From NCBI RefSeq assembly GCF_025370935.1, contig NC_133472.1, positions 15,972,979 through 16,036,978 of the forward strand: a stretch of 64,000 nucleotides of DNA. Reading direction: 5' to 3'. Position numbers and translations under genes: made by a program. Under the pieces are notes generated by a model that made no database searches, was not told the DNA's origin, and worked only from the letters and a program-made list of their open reading frames with translations. This DNA is from Choristoneura fumiferana (lineage: Eukaryota > Arthropoda > Insecta > Lepidoptera > Tortricidae). Positions 1 to 11,833 of the stretch are shown in pieces (the first letter of the stretch is position 1; the number at the start of each line of letters is the position of its first letter).

Positions 1-164
1 TTATGGTTGTCCACTTATTTTTGTAAATTTGAAAATAAAATGTTTAGTTCGCGCTGTATCTCAGCTTATTTGGCCTTTTATTACAAGCTTTTAACTTGCA
101 ATTGTATGTATTGTGTCAGTATATTTGTATATTCTGGTCAAATCGGGATTGTCTGGGGCGCACG

Positions 165-592
165 CAATGAGGGCTATCGTTTTATGTCTCACTAGATGGC
201 GCATTGTTGCGTGAGGTTTTTAAGTATGGCTTTCAAAGTCTGTTATTACGGGCGTGAAAACAAAGTTTAGATTAAAATCATATTTAATACACCTTAAAAC
301 CGTACCATAAAAATATCGAGCATGCCACAGTGTTGCATAGTCCCCGTTTTGTTCGGAAAAAAGGGAGGACAAAGGTTTCCGAAAGACAAAACTGTCTCAA
401 AACCAGACATTCATAGCCCCGTAACGCATAATTGCCATAATTAATTTCAGGTAATACAAAATATTCACAAAATTATTCTAATTATAAATAAACCCGCGCA
501 GCTCACCCAAAACCTATGAGATTTGACATTTCGGAGACCTCACGCTACACTAGCGCCTCTAGCGGCGAATTCATTCGCGATAGCCCTCATTG
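165..592. mobile_element. Short TIR element, CAATGAGGGCTATCG family, full copy A (428 bp)
   Basis: Non-autonomous element with inverted ends CAATGAGGGCTATCG / CGATAGCCCTCATTG. It matches copy C (43684-44111, opposite orientation, also 428 bp) over its whole length, and copy D (54953-55336). It holds no convincing coding sequence. No clear target duplication is visible here. The sequence before it (1-164) shows nothing recognisable. Confidence 0.85.
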
Positions 593-645
593 AAACAACG
601 CAACGCGGCCACTACTCGTCTCGACGCGTCCCTCGCGACTGCAGC

Positions 646-766
646 AGGGCTACTACGAATACGATACTCGAAACTCGTGTCGTGCGCTCCCTCTGATACT
701 TACACTATTTAATACGAGAGCGAGAGGGACCGCACGACACGAACTTCGAGTTTCGTAGTAGCCTTG
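646..766. mobile_element. Hairpin MITE, AGGGCTACTACGAA family
   Basis: Near-perfect foldback of about 120 bp. The ends read AGGGCTACTACGAA and TTCGTAGTAGCC, with an inner loop around the motif ATTTAATACGAGAGCGAGAG. The same unit recurs at 813-925, 15527-15656, 39675-39899 and 49648-49911. Confidence 0.8.
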
Positions 767-812
767 CAGTACCGCGAGACCCCCTTAGGGGCCGTGTAGA
801 GCGCGCGTCTGC

Positions 813-925
813 AGGGCTACTACGAAACTCGAAGTTCGTGTCGTGCGGTCGCTCTGACACATACTATTTAATACGAGAGCGAGAGGGTCAGTATGATACG
901 AACTTCGAGTTTCATAGTAGCCCTG
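813..925. mobile_element. Hairpin MITE, AGGGCTACTACGAA family, second copy
   Basis: Second copy of the foldback unit, 46 bp after the first and in the same orientation. The inner motif ATTTAATACGAGAGCGAGAG is preserved, with a few substitutions in the right arm. Confidence 0.8.
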
Positions 926-3290
926 CTGCTGTGTGAGTGTGTTCGTTTCGATCGATTTGTTCGTAGCTTCCCTACTGCTTTAGCATATTATATATACTTG
1001 ACTACTGTTCAGTCAGGCAAATTCAAGTTTGACTCAGGGTTAATAAAATAACAATATAATTAAAACAACAATAAACACTGATTTATTCGAATGAAATCGA
1101 TTCTGTTTTCATATTTTTTTAAGTCGGAAATTAATTAAATTATTCTAAAATCATTAATTAAATCATTATTTCGATTTAGTAATTTTGATGATAATTTTAT
1201 TTCCTTGTGTTACTAACCCTTTTAAATGAGATTACATGTTACTAACAATCTATGGACCCTGGTCTGCAATAAACGTTTATTATTATTATTGTTATTAAAT
1301 ACCGAACCAATTCCCCTATGACAATGCGTAAATTCCCTGTAGTAGCGTCCCAATACCCGCAAGATAGGTGTGTAAGAATTGGCCTCTTTTACATACATAT
1401 TCGTATAGGTCCATGTTTGTGTTTGTCACACTGGGCCATGAACATGAATGCTAGGGCTAAGGTATTAACACGGACTTGAAATACTAGGATGTAATTATAT
1501 TTCAGTTTAAAAAGTTATTTTGATTGAATTATACCTACTTGTAAGTACACGATAAACATGTAATATGGTCTGAAATACAAATTAAATTATATTGATTGTT
1601 TTATTTTGTCTCATTTGAACTCTTTTGAAATCCACATTTGAAGGAGCAGTGTTCTAAAAATATTAATCTTTTGCAGTTCGTAAACCATTTCTTTTGTCGA
1701 TGTTCTGTTAATATTTCAGGCGGGTTGCCTTACATTTTAGATGTCTAGAACTAATTAATATTATATTTTCGAAATTCGTTCCGGTGGTTTGACAGGCGTA
1801 TTTAGTTCCTAGTCTCTTGAGACTAACTCGATCCTTGGGCGGACCCAGATGGGGGCGGGGGGTCTTGGGGGCCATAATCCCCTCCTGGCCCTGAGCTGGG
1901 TCTAGGCAAACAGTAAGAAGATATTTTTCCAAACTCGTTAGTTAATTTTAAATTTTTCTGTCTTTCTGCGACAAAAGAGGAGAATGCATTTTGTTAGCGA
2001 AAAAATAACTAAATATCTAACATTTTGGGTTTTTTGGGTGGTATGGTACCTTTTAATAGGTGTTCCTAATTTCTATAAAATGGAAGCAATTTCGTTTTAA
2101 ATTTCTTATCAGAATGGGGTTCTCTTTTTGGTAATCCTTTATTATATTTGATGGTAAAAAGTAGGTAAGTTAAGTTAGCACTAATCTTATATTTGATGAT
2201 CAATCCTGGAACCTGGAACAGAACACCTGGAGTAACACATGGCTACTACTACTATACATTTTTTAAATCTCATCCGCTGGCCATGTGGCACGGTTGTTTT
2301 TAATGTACCTTATGTCAATGAAGACCACGAGTCATTTTTTGTGAATTCCCACGGGAATTTCTTTTTGTTAGGTACACTACCACGCTAAAACGAAATTTGG
2401 TATGTAGATAGCTGGGGGTCTGGAACAACACAGGTTGGTTTTACCTCGATATTTTCACAGTTATATATTAAAACCCCGCAATTTCAATTGAACTGCTAAA
2501 CGCTAGTATAACGGTTACCCTTACCCTATACTCCGTTTAATTTAAGGTTTGAATTAACGGTCAAATTGAATACACGTTTCTCGATATTTCGAACACAAAT
2601 AGCCTAAAAATACCTACATGTACATTTATTAGCGTTATTTATTATGTTTTTATTATAGGAGTTCACACAATTTTTAACAGTTCCGTTGTTTCATTAAAAA
2701 AAGTGTGCAAATTTTACCGTTAAGGTTCAAAAAAATAAATGGAGTATAATTAATTTTATGGGTTTCTGAAAATGCTAATATGCAGGTTCACTAAACTATG
2801 GTACAAACAAAAACTCATTGGGAAGAATATCATCATCAGCACAAAAGCATTGTATGGCATGGTTAGTAGTACCGTGGTAGTACCTACCTGCAGGTGTCAA
2901 TGGCTAATAATGGTTTCCGTACATGATATCATTTATATCATGTGATCGTATGTAGTGGTCTAATTACTTATACAAATCCGGTAATTGCTTATTGTATAGA
3001 CTTGTATAACCACAACAACACGCTCTCCAACTCGAAGCAAATTGAAAACATCGCACCGACCGTGAAACACTAGCCATGCTTTCGAAATCTTGTAGACATT
3101 CTTCGCTTTAGTTGGTTAATTTTACATTCAGTCTTAAATAAGGAAATAAATAAGTTACTAGACGATTTACAGCTATAGGTAAATTTGGTTCCAATTTAAT
3201 GCAGGCGTGCAATATAGGAGGAGACCTGTGGGGAGAGGCTGCAGTAGAGAGATCTCTCTCCAGGGAGAGCCCAATTGCATACTAAAGTAT
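926..3290. other. Intergenic, no gene recognised
   Basis: AT-rich intergenic DNA. I see no exon with credible protein similarity on either strand and no clear repeat boundary. Short runs such as the (TTA)n at about 1278 are simple-sequence noise. Confidence 0.5.
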
Positions 3291-3760
3291 AGTAGGGTAG
3301 ACCGGGGACAATAGAAACACGTCATGATTGAAACAAGTCAAATTTCTCGATAACTATAATACCTACGGGTACCTATGACCCAACACTCAGAACACGCGGT
3401 CGGCCACGGCTGAATCCTCGACCAATAGCGCTCGAGCGACCGAGCGGCGTGGTCTTGTCGAGGAACCGTCGAAATTTTTCGCAGTCATAAGCAAGAATTT
3501 GTGATCAACTATGTTTTCATATAACTTTGTTTACTCTTGTATTTTGACTGATTAAATTATTGGAGGGTTATAGTAAGGAATACGGTGTTTTGATTGTTAT
3601 GGATCAGCTTTAGAGTGTCTTTGATGAGTAATATTTGACCTTGAATTAAAAAATGTGATGTGGGTACGGTAGAAATAACTTGCTTGTCGACGATTGAAAC
3701 GTTTCTATCGTCCACGCGTTTTAATCGTCCCCAAAAGTAACCCACTTCAAATATAAGGTT
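3291..3760. repeat. Dispersed repeat with degenerate inverted ends
   Basis: The left end carries GGGGACAATAGAAAC and the right end carries related inverted copies around GTTTCTATCGTCC and TTTTAATCGTCCCC. The centre looks like a repeat I associate with Lepidoptera (it contains GACCCAACACTCAGAACACG). It is non-coding. The family name is not known to me. Confidence 0.45.
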
Positions 3761-4276
3761 CTGTGTTCGATGCACATGCTGTTCACAAACATTACTGCTA
3801 TTTTTGACCTAGTTAAAATATTTTATTTAGTAGTGTCAATTTAAAACCGCTAAATAATAATACTTTTTAATATATATTTGAAAGGATAGTATTTAAACGC
3901 ACATAAAAAAAACTTTTTTTACCCAAAAAAAAAAATCCGGATCAAAATTACGGATAACACAGCAAAATACTCCACTCAAAATATTACGTAATACAAAAAA
4001 AATACAACACCTTGTAACTTTTTTTTTATCGAAAATACGAACTGAGACAGTATTTTTTTTAATATAGCTTCTATTTTTGTACATCAAATATATAATTACC
4101 TATCAATTTATTTTTAGCATGTATAGGTATATTTTTACATAACCAGCGCTAGTAGGGGCCAAATAAATAAGGTTCTGGTCACAATTGTACCTAACGCTCG
4201 TCATAGGCGTATAGAGGGGGGGCCGGGTGGGCCGTGCCCACCCCCAGTATGGTCTATTGCCCACCCCAAGCTGTTG

Positions 4277-4370
4277 GACTACCGATTCAAATTCTATAAA
4301 ACTGATATCCACACAAAAATCGAGGCCAGGCCCTTCCTGAAAAATAACTCTAGATACACCAATGACGCTC
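4277..4370 (+). repeat. Diverged copy of a GT-linked dispersed repeat
   Basis: About 90 bp similar to sequences at 11269-11400 and 45593-45724; all share ATTCTATAA.ACTGATATC, then CACACA.AAATC and AGGC.AGGCCC. The other two copies run into long (GT)n tracts; this one does not. Confidence 0.5.
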
Positions 4371-5195
4371 CTTCTCGCTCCGTTCGCCGTCGTACCTACC
4401 TAATTTTCTGGTGCCAAATTAACAGTAAAAGTTATTTTGCTATGAGAATGAGTATCATCTACGCACGCTCTAGTTAATTTGCCGTGGAGTCAGTATTTTT
4501 GATGTGATTGTAGTATTTTTGTATAGTTTGTGTTGATGTATATTTTCGAATTATCTGCAGTACTAGTTTTGTTAAACATTTAGTTTATTTGAAATGATGT
4601 CGTTCGAGCTATTCAGCGATTCGCGGAGTGGGTGGCAACCAAAAGTGACAACCAATACACATTATAGACTGTTAGCCGGCAAAAAAAAAACCGGTTAATT
4701 CCATTAATATGTACCTTAGTCGAGATAAATTGCAATGTGGCTTTATTTTATAAGGGAAGAGATGACAACTCTGTCGAAAGTGCGATTAAAAAAAAACTAA
4801 GCCAAAGGGAGCGAAATATCTAAAATCGCGATTTTTGTTACATCAATGGATACTTTAAAACGCAACGCACAGCATAGGGGCGTAAGGGCGTTATTTTGGT
4901 TTAGCGTTTATTCTGGTCGTTTTTGGCATACCTACTGACTGATGCGCTTACACGCGCGTTAAATTAAACAGAAAGCGCGTGTAATGAAACGCTACTCTGA
5001 ACCGCCCTAAAGCAAAGAACGACTCGAAATTTGGCAGACATATTTATTTCTTGAGGGTCATAGATAGAGGAAGGATAGATAATAAGGAATAGATGGGATT
5101 TACGTTTTAATACTTTTATCCTACCTATCGCCGTTACTATAAGGGAGCTATGGAGACTCAAAGCCGGGCATATTGGCGAAAATCTTAAAAATAGG

Positions 5196-5350
5196 TACTT
5201 CAGTATTATCGATTTGTTTTGGAAACGAAAACCTTTAAAGTAGTGAAGAGTTGTGAGCAAAAATTTGATCAAAAATATCTGAACACGCTTCTACCTACGC
5301 CGCTAACAATAGACTCGCCATCAGATATTTTTGATCCAAATTTTGCTCAC
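5196..5350. repeat. Foldback repeat upstream of the secreted-protein gene
   Basis: Contains ATTATCGATTTGTTTTGGAA followed by GAGCAAAAATTTGATCAAAA, then an inverted partner (TTTTTGATCCAAATTTTGCTC). A similar block sits at 6248-6410, inside intron 1 of the neighbouring gene, so the two copies bracket its promoter and first exon. Confidence 0.6.
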
Positions 5351-5674
5351 AAGTTTATGAACTCCTACTCCTACTTTTTGTCAAGGAAATCACAGTGAAA
5401 TTGATTATTAAAAGGTTCCATTATGGTATATGAATCAGTTATTCGACTGTATCTACCTACATAACACCGAATTTAAAAGGATATTGAATGAAACCACACA
5501 CTGCGCGTAGCCGATACGGACTTAGCCGGTTTTATAAAAACTAGTGGGAATATATGATTTTGTAGAGCGTTCGGATGTACACTTCTAAGTTACAACTGAA
5601 GAATATAAAGCGAATGTTTGTCATGTCTGCATTGATGCGGTAGCGTGTATACCCTACGGCGGCGGCAAGCGCGG

Positions 5675-5696
5675 GTATATATCCCACGGGCGGTCA
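5675..5696 (+). promoter_or_regulatory. Probable TATA core promoter of the secreted-protein gene
   Basis: TATATAT at 5675-5681 lies about 40 bp before the start codon at 5717 in a GC-rich stretch. A TCAC initiator-like tetramer follows near 5693, though the spacing from TATA is shorter than usual. The 5' leader would be very short. Confidence 0.45.
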
Positions 5697-5716
5697 CTCC
5701 CCCGACATCTACCGCC

Positions 5717-7926
5717 ATGTCTTCGCTCAAGATGCTCGCCTGCATCAACGCCGGCCTCATCCTGCTTTTTGGTCTCACTCTCGCGCTGCCAGAACAGGAA
5801 CAACCACCGCAGCCAGATAGGTAAAGTGACTTACGGCATCTAATACCAGGGCAGCCTGAATGCGTAGGAATACCAATCTGTTCCGCCTTATGCAACCCGC
5901 AGCAGTCGCTAGCTGCTTCTATTTAGAAACATGAAAATTATTAATTTAACCCTTGAAATTAAAACAACCTTGTTGTTATACCTATCTAGTGTTTTGTTTA
6001 AGTATCCATACTAATATTACAAATGCGAAAGTGTGTGTGTTTGTATGTTTGTCCGTCTTTTACGTCGAAGCGGAGCGACGGATCGACGTGATTTTTGGCA
6101 TAGAGATAGTTTATGGGCCAGAGAGTGTAGGGTACTTTTATTCCCGAAAAATTGCAGTTTCCAAGGGAACAGCGCGCGATAACCGAATTCCACGCGGGCG
6201 AAGCCGCGGGCCAAAGCTAGTTTGTAAATAAATTTTCAAGAACACAATAGTATTATCGATTTGTTTTGGAAACGAAACCTTTAAACCATAGTGAAGTTGA
6301 ACAGTCGAGTTCATAGAAATGTGAGCAAAAATTTGATCAAAAATATCTGAACACGCTTCTACGCCGCCATCAGATATTATATTATATTCAGATATTTTTG
6401 ATCAAAATGATTCAATAAAGTATTATTTTTGTCGCATCAGTATTAACATTTATGTGATTGATTTGCATCGATTTCGTTAATGTATATCCGAAGAACGACT
6501 AGGTATGTAGCTCGAATTCTATAAAGCAGAAGCAGTTGGCTATAGAACATGAGTGTTTCAGAGCGGAGTAAAATTATACTAACTGTTTTTGGCAGCACAA
6601 CATCAGCGGGAGACGATGGTCCAAGAGGCAACTGCTCGTGCGGTGGTTTCCCTACAGCTACGCCTAACGCTACCCAGCAGCCGCTACTGTCGCAGACGCC
6701 CGGCCTCGTGGTCAAATGCGGCGACGAGGGCAACAATACCTGCAAAAACCTTTGTACCGCTCTCGCGACAGCCACGAAAGCTAAGGGGCCAGAGATATTG
6801 TGCAATAGGCTCAACAATTGTGATGAACTGAAGGTATCGTGATTATTTTGGTACTTTATGATGGGCACGTAAGTACCCTGCCAAAAGTATCATTGAGGAG
6901 GGGGTCCCCATAGAAAACAGTAGCACAGAAAGTTCAAGCCAAAAAATATATCCGAAAGTAAATTTACTAATTCCTATATTTATTCACTATCTTGTCACCA
7001 CAGTAATCTTAATAGAACAAGTAAAGTATTTTTCATTTTAAATTTTGTGTTGTTTTATGAGCAATTAGAGCAATTTATAATTTGAAGACGCGTGAATCTT
7101 TAAGATCTTTTTTTAAGGAACAAAAATATCGTAACCCAGGCGTCGCTTTATGTTTTTGAAATAATCATGTATATTAGGAAGAGCATATGTGATTTACCCA
7201 CTAATGTCGATAAGCCAAAGGCTACTAGAAACACAGGGAAGCTTAAAGTTCCATCTTACAGACTGGCTAAACCAGAAAGTCGTTTCCGGGAAGTTGCATA
7301 CGTTTTTATAATAAAATTCCCAAAAATATTATAAATGAAACGGACGGGAAAATTCAGATCTAAGTATTGTCAAGAAGACATTAATATCTAAGGCGTACTA
7401 TAAAGTTAATGATTATATCATGGACAGGGATATTTGGAAATAATTCCGATCCGCATTGGCGATCCCTTCCCATAGCGAACCTACTGTGTTAAATACTTGT
7501 GATGTATCTAGATATCATCACGGCGTCTGCGTCGACGCATTTTTGTACCGATACAAACGCGATACGCATGCGAGTTGTATAGCTGCTCTATGGAAAAAAA
7601 CGCGCTGAATCGCGCGCCGACGTGTTTAAAAAACACAGAAATCTACTTATAAGTAGGAAACTTAGATTTTTGGGTACTCAAATAAGCATAAGAATCATTT
7701 TTGCTTGTCGGTGTCACAAAAGAACGTGTAAAATTTGAGTACAGTTACAAATTAAACATTTTTTGTGCAGCTCTCCGCATTCTACAAGATTTGTGACGGC
7801 CCGTGGGTTTACGCAGACATGACGGCTGAGGAGCCGCTGTGCTGCGAAGACTCCAAAGTGAAGACCTGCGCCTCCACTAAGACCGTCAATGCAACTCAAA
7901 CCGTCGACGCAAACACTCCCATGTAA
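5717..7926 (+). CDS. Small secreted cysteine-rich protein, follicle cell protein 3C-like (3 exons)
   Basis: Exons 5717-5820, 6596-6833 and 7771-7926 join in frame (phases 2 and 0) to a 165-residue protein. Residues 1 to about 23 form a signal peptide, with a hydrophobic core ending in ALP; a Pro/Gln-rich spacer follows. The mature part holds NCSCGGFP, then VKCGDEGNNTCKNLC, ILCNRLNNC, YKICDGPW and a closing CCEDSKVKTC, so about a dozen cysteines suggest a disulfide-bonded extracellular fold. The cysteine spacing resembles insect follicle cell protein 3C (eggshell-associated), recalled from memory rather than searched, so the name is tentative; secretion is well supported. Splice sites are GTAAAG/GGCAG and GTATCG/TGCAG. 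Intron 1 contains a Helitron-like element at 6003-6220. A polyadenylation signal lies 72 bp after the stop. Confidence 0.72.
6003..6220 (+). mobile_element. Lep1-type non-autonomous Helitron, in intron 1
   Basis: Starts near ACTAATATTACAAATGCGAA with a GT/TTTG-rich stretch and ends with a GCGGG...CCGCGG hairpin followed by CTAG, the usual 3' hallmark of Helitrons. Related copies: 10938-11593 (interrupted), 18201-18402 (-), 47851-48205 (a pair), 52461-52620 (-) and an end fragment at 50036-50063. Confidence 0.7.
6248..6410. repeat. Foldback repeat in intron 1, partner of 5196-5350
   Basis: Same orientation and nearly the same opening sequence as the block at 5196-5350, with a 30-bp or so extra segment (6284-6315). 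It again contains an inverted TCAGATATTTTTGATCAAA pair. Confidence 0.6.
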
Positions 7927-7997
7927 ATGAGGTGCCTTCACCGACCTCCGTCCCAAATGGAATGGAATGTATCACAAAGTGTTAATTATTCATGATT

Positions 7998-8003
7998 AAT
8001 AAA
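7998..8003 (+). terminator. Polyadenylation signal AATAAA of the secreted-protein gene
   Basis: AATAAA 72 bp after the TAA stop at 7924-7926, in an AT-rich stretch suited to 3' processing. Confidence 0.6.
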
Positions 8004-8619
8004 TATTAAAGCTACAAGGCCATTGATTTTAACGCCAAACATTTCATTTTTTGAGGAAAAATAAACAACGTTTCCTTGAGACCATGTACTTATTACATTT
8101 ACTTAATCAATAATTTAAAATTTAATTTTGCTTAAAATAAATTTATTTGTATATACTTATATCGGTTAAAAGAAACATAAAAGTCGCTGGAGCCACAAAA
8201 AAAGTTGTAGTCATTTTTATTTCATCGTTATTATTGCTGTGATCTACTTAGGGTTACCATTTAAAAATTCGACTCGTCCTGACTAAAAGCCGGACAAAAG
8301 TTACAGGGCATAATAGCTTGAGGGGGGGATTGACGACGACTGCGCGGCAATGGTGTCAAGTTACCAAATTTATACAAGAAAACAATTATTATTTTAAATT
8401 ATGTAATAATCCGGACTATGGGCTTAAAGTCTGGACATGTCTAGGTAACCCTATGCGTACTACATTCTATTGGAAATAACAATTTACATAGCAGTTGTAT
8501 GCGACTTTAAAACTTTCGAAGTGGGTATAATAAGGAGTATAACATTTAGCGGTACCGAGTATTTTGAATAAATTTAACCATTGATAAAGTGTCTTACAAA
8601 TATTTTGCTTCGCGGATCC

Positions 8620-8867
8620 TATAAGATTTGATGTTTGCGCCTCGTCGAACCTACTTGCAGGTCCACGCGGCTGAACCGCCGTTCCTGCTCGCTTTGTCAG
8701 ATTTCTACAAATTCATAATTAATGAAAATAACGGTAGATTTGTGTACAGCCCAGCCTCCTTACCTTCTTTTTCTTTTTTAACTTCCTTTCATGCATTTCG
8801 AGTAAGGATTCATCTGTTTGGGAACGTTTTTTAAGTTTTACTTCTGTTTCGTCCCGTCGTGGCTATA
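8620..8867 (-). pseudogene. Frame-broken C-terminal exons of GPALPP1
   Basis: On the minus strand, before a GTAAGG donor at 8763, one frame reads KKRSQTDESLLEMHERKL followed by a run of lysines, matching the KRSESLMDIH segment near the GPALPP1 C-terminus. After a 59-bp intron-like gap (acceptor TTTGTAG near 8708) comes a second segment in which FSRVDLQV and RFDEAQ are both readable but in different frames; the family end reads roughly FDRD.DL.VNRFDEAQ. Similarity stops right after RFDEAQ. No acceptor here matches the phase of the last intact GPALPP1 exon (11834). The intron argues against a retrocopy. Either the real terminal exons carry small indels (biological or assembly error) or this is a decayed duplicate. 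Confidence 0.5.
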
Positions 8868-9428
8868 ACGATCGCCCGACAGCTTCCCCGTCTTCTGTCA
8901 GATATACAGCTTCTAACGTGTACACGAATTTCCATGTATTAGATTTGGGTAAATCCTACGAACCTCAAGCGGAATCGTGACCTTTCAAAACTTTAACTCC
9001 GACTTTTCGAGCGGCTCGCCTCGCTCTTTCATCGCTCCGTTTTTCGTCGGCGGATCGGATCGAGGGCTCTTGAAGTTGTATCGTACCGTTTCCTTGTATT
9101 AAATAGTATAAGTTTCGTGTTCGATTTTGGAGTTTTGCGGATGGATCTTGGACTTGGTTCTTATTCTTTCGGCCCTGCGGACCGATCCCCGGCCTCGGTA
9201 CTTGACTAACGAACAAATCTTTCTCTCTCTCCGTTCTGTACTTCAGTTCAGTCAGCGGGGTACCGTACCGACAAACCGGAGCGGATCATAGTTTAAAATC
9301 GCTCGAAAGAACGATTCAATAGGGGAAAGATCTATATCCCCGCGGAGTGATAGTCGGTGTTATACAAAATGTACCCATTCCACCTAACAAATATTCGACC
9401 TTGCTAAATTTACAATATGGTATAAAAT
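8868..9428. other. Unassigned, relatively GC-rich stretch
   Basis: Mixed-composition sequence with an open minus-strand frame at 8965-9216 that shows no similarity I recognise. It could be the 3' part of an old element or a remnant upstream of the broken GPALPP1 exons. No function assigned. Confidence 0.3.
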
Positions 9429-9560
9429 CAATGAGGGCTATCGTTTTTTATCTTTCTAGATGGCGCCACTGTTGCGTGAGGTTTTTCAGTTTGACATTTC
9501 GAAGACCTCACGCTACACTAACGCCTTTAGCGGCGAATTCATACGCGATAGCCCTCATTG
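9429..9560. mobile_element. Internally deleted 132-bp copy B of the CAATGAGGGCTATCG element
   Basis: Keeps both termini and about 60 bp next to each end of the 428-bp element (165-592), with the core removed. Flanked on both sides by AAAT, a possible target duplication. Its right end is overlapped by the target duplication of the next element. Confidence 0.85.
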
Positions 9561-9564
9561 AAAT

Positions 9565-9984
9565 TAGTGATGTAACGAATATTTCTGCATATTCGCATTT
9601 GCATTCGCCAACTTTCTGCGAATGTTTTGCGAAAATAAATATCATAAAAAGTACAATTATTACATAATAGATAGGTTAATAAAATCAAAATACATTCATT
9701 TCTTATGTTTTTTATACAAAAAAATAACTTAATCTCGTAATCACATTATCAGTCTTCACTTAATCATTTGGTATTATTTATTTATTTACTTTGCGATGCG
9801 TTCGTATAAACTGGGTAATTCTCGGAACAAAGTACAAACGGAACGCACTTCGTTCGAACGACTGCCATAGACAATTTGGCGCCAAAACGAAAAACTGAAT
9901 CGCGAATGCGAATTGTCGGTAGCTGATAATCGTATTCGCATTCGCATTCGGAATGTTAAAAAAATTACATTCGTTATATCACTA
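9565..9984. mobile_element. hAT-type non-autonomous element with 8-bp target duplication
   Basis: The left end TAGTGATGTAACGAAT and right end ATTCGTTATATCACTA are inverted. The 420-bp element is flanked by a perfect direct repeat ATTGAAAT (9557-9564 and 9985-9992); 8-bp duplications are diagnostic of hAT transposition. Interior repeats of GCATTCGCATTCG face each other. No transposase is present. Confidence 0.85.
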
Positions 9985-10259
9985 ATTGAAATCGTCAAAA
10001 ATATTATTAGTTTTTAAATTAATCCCTTATAGGTTAACAATATTTAACTGTGATCCATTTTGTGGTAGCTTATCTAAATTCACGGGGCCTGGAAAATGGT
10101 AAAATTAGTGGTAGCCTTGTGAATCCAAAATCACTATACTAGGCTACAATACAACTCTGAGAGACCATGAGGTTAAATCAGTGATTAACCAGATGATTGT
10201 GGGTTTATTTCTGTTTTTCAGAATTTATGTGGAAAATAACATTTTAAATATACCTACCA

Positions 10260-10460
10260 TAACTTTTTTTCGTGAAGGAAAACAGCGTGAGGCAACTTGC
10301 GCACACCTGCGACGCAGTTTAATGTGTGCGCGAAGTAGCAATAAATACTGGACCCTCGCGGGTACTAAAACACTGCTCATCTTATTCTGAGAATAGGCCT
10401 GTGCGTGCCCCGTGCCCCAGCAGTGGCATGTATACATTGACTGGGCGTATACATTATATT
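10260..10460 (+). mobile_element. Decayed SINE copy
   Basis: Contains recognisable pieces of the SINE at 37842-38155: GTGAAGGAAAACAGCGTGAGGCAAC, then GAATAGGCCTGTGC, CCCAGCAGTGGCATGTATA and GGCTGG. It is heavily mutated and lacks a clean tail. Confidence 0.5.
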
Positions 10461-10937
10461 GGCTGGAGACCATTTTAGCTTTCTCACGACCATGAGATGT
10501 GTAAGGACTGCAAGATCGAAACGTCATAAACTTGACTAACTGTTATTTTATTTGCAAAGATAGCAAATAAATAAAATAACCCTAAAGTTGTATTTCAATA
10601 CAGACTGAGCTAAAGGTCGATGCAGATATTGTAAAGGGTAATTATGGAATGCATTTAGATTATTTCTATACAAACAAACCTACTTTTGGACAAAAGTTTA
10701 CGGTTATCGAGTTATTCATGAATTTTCGATTTTCGGAAAACTAATTTTTTAGGGTTTCATATTTCAGTTGGCAAAAATTGAACCATTATACTCGTATCAG
10801 ATCATTTTGAGGTCCGTCTGTCTTTCTCAAGAACACGTGGAGCAATCAAGCTGAAGTTAATATCAAATAGTCAGGTCTGCTACCCCTTGGAGCAGTGAAA
10901 AAATCTAACTTGTAAGTCAACGCAATTTAAAGATTTC

Positions 10938-11392
10938 TATCCCACTAATATTATAAATGCGACAGTTTGTAAGTCTGGTTGTTTGTTACTTCATCACATC
11001 TAAACCGCCGAAACGATTTAGATGATATTCGGTATACAGATAGTTTGCCTCCCGGGGAAGGATATAATAATAATAATAATAATAATAATAAATTTATTTC
11101 ATAAGCCTCTTAAAAAAGAAATAGACAATATGAATTCAAATATTAATAATATACGGGGCCTGCTATTATAAATACAGTAAAATTGTTCCCTGGCCTTCAT
11201 GCTAGGGTAACCTGTGATATGAAGGACAGTGGTTTGGAGCTCGAGACACGGGTTAGCACTTCGAAGCATGGATTCGAAATTCTATAATACTGATATCTTC
11301 ACACATAAATCCAGGCTAGGCCCCCCCTCAAAAATAACCCTAGATACCTACGCTGATGAATTTTTAGAAGGATAAAATTACGATTATTAAAT

Positions 11393-11442
<50 letters not shown>

Positions 11443-11593
11443 TGTGCGTGTTTTATGTTGGTGAACTCATGTGATGACAATATTTACTTGCATTATGATA
11501 ATATAGGATAGTTTTTTATCCCGGAAAATTGCATATTTCCCGCGGATAGCGATAACCAAATTCTACGCGGAAGGAGGCGCGGGTAACTGCTAG
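10938..11593 (+). mobile_element. Lep1-type Helitron interrupted by a GT-linked repeat
   Basis: The 5' part (10938-11063, from CCCACTAATATTATAAATGCGA to GGGGAAGGATA) and the 3' part (11503-11593, ending in GCTAG) belong to one element. The material between holds a (TAA)n tract, unassigned sequence, a copy of the GT-linked repeat at 11269-11400 and a (TG)n tract at 11400-11440. The interruption is therefore younger than the Helitron. Confidence 0.6.
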
Positions 11594-11833
11594 TTAACTA
11601 ATAAAAAAGGTGTTTCCATAGAAATTGCCGGGGAATCATTATCATAACCCTATAGGGTACTACCAGTTGTCCCAGCCTAGAGACTTGAAATTTAGTAAGA
11701 AAATAGTTCTTATAGCTCAACCAATAAGAAAAGTGTAAAAACCTTAATTTATCATGTCTGTCTAAATCTATAGCCATCTAAAAGGACCCCAACTGCGTAC
11801 ATTTTGCTTAGGAAAGGGGTTATATAGACTTAC

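Noticed and set aside
4595..4700. Short frame beginning MMSFELFSDSRSGWQP
   Set aside because: Only about 34 codons, with no splice partner or similarity.
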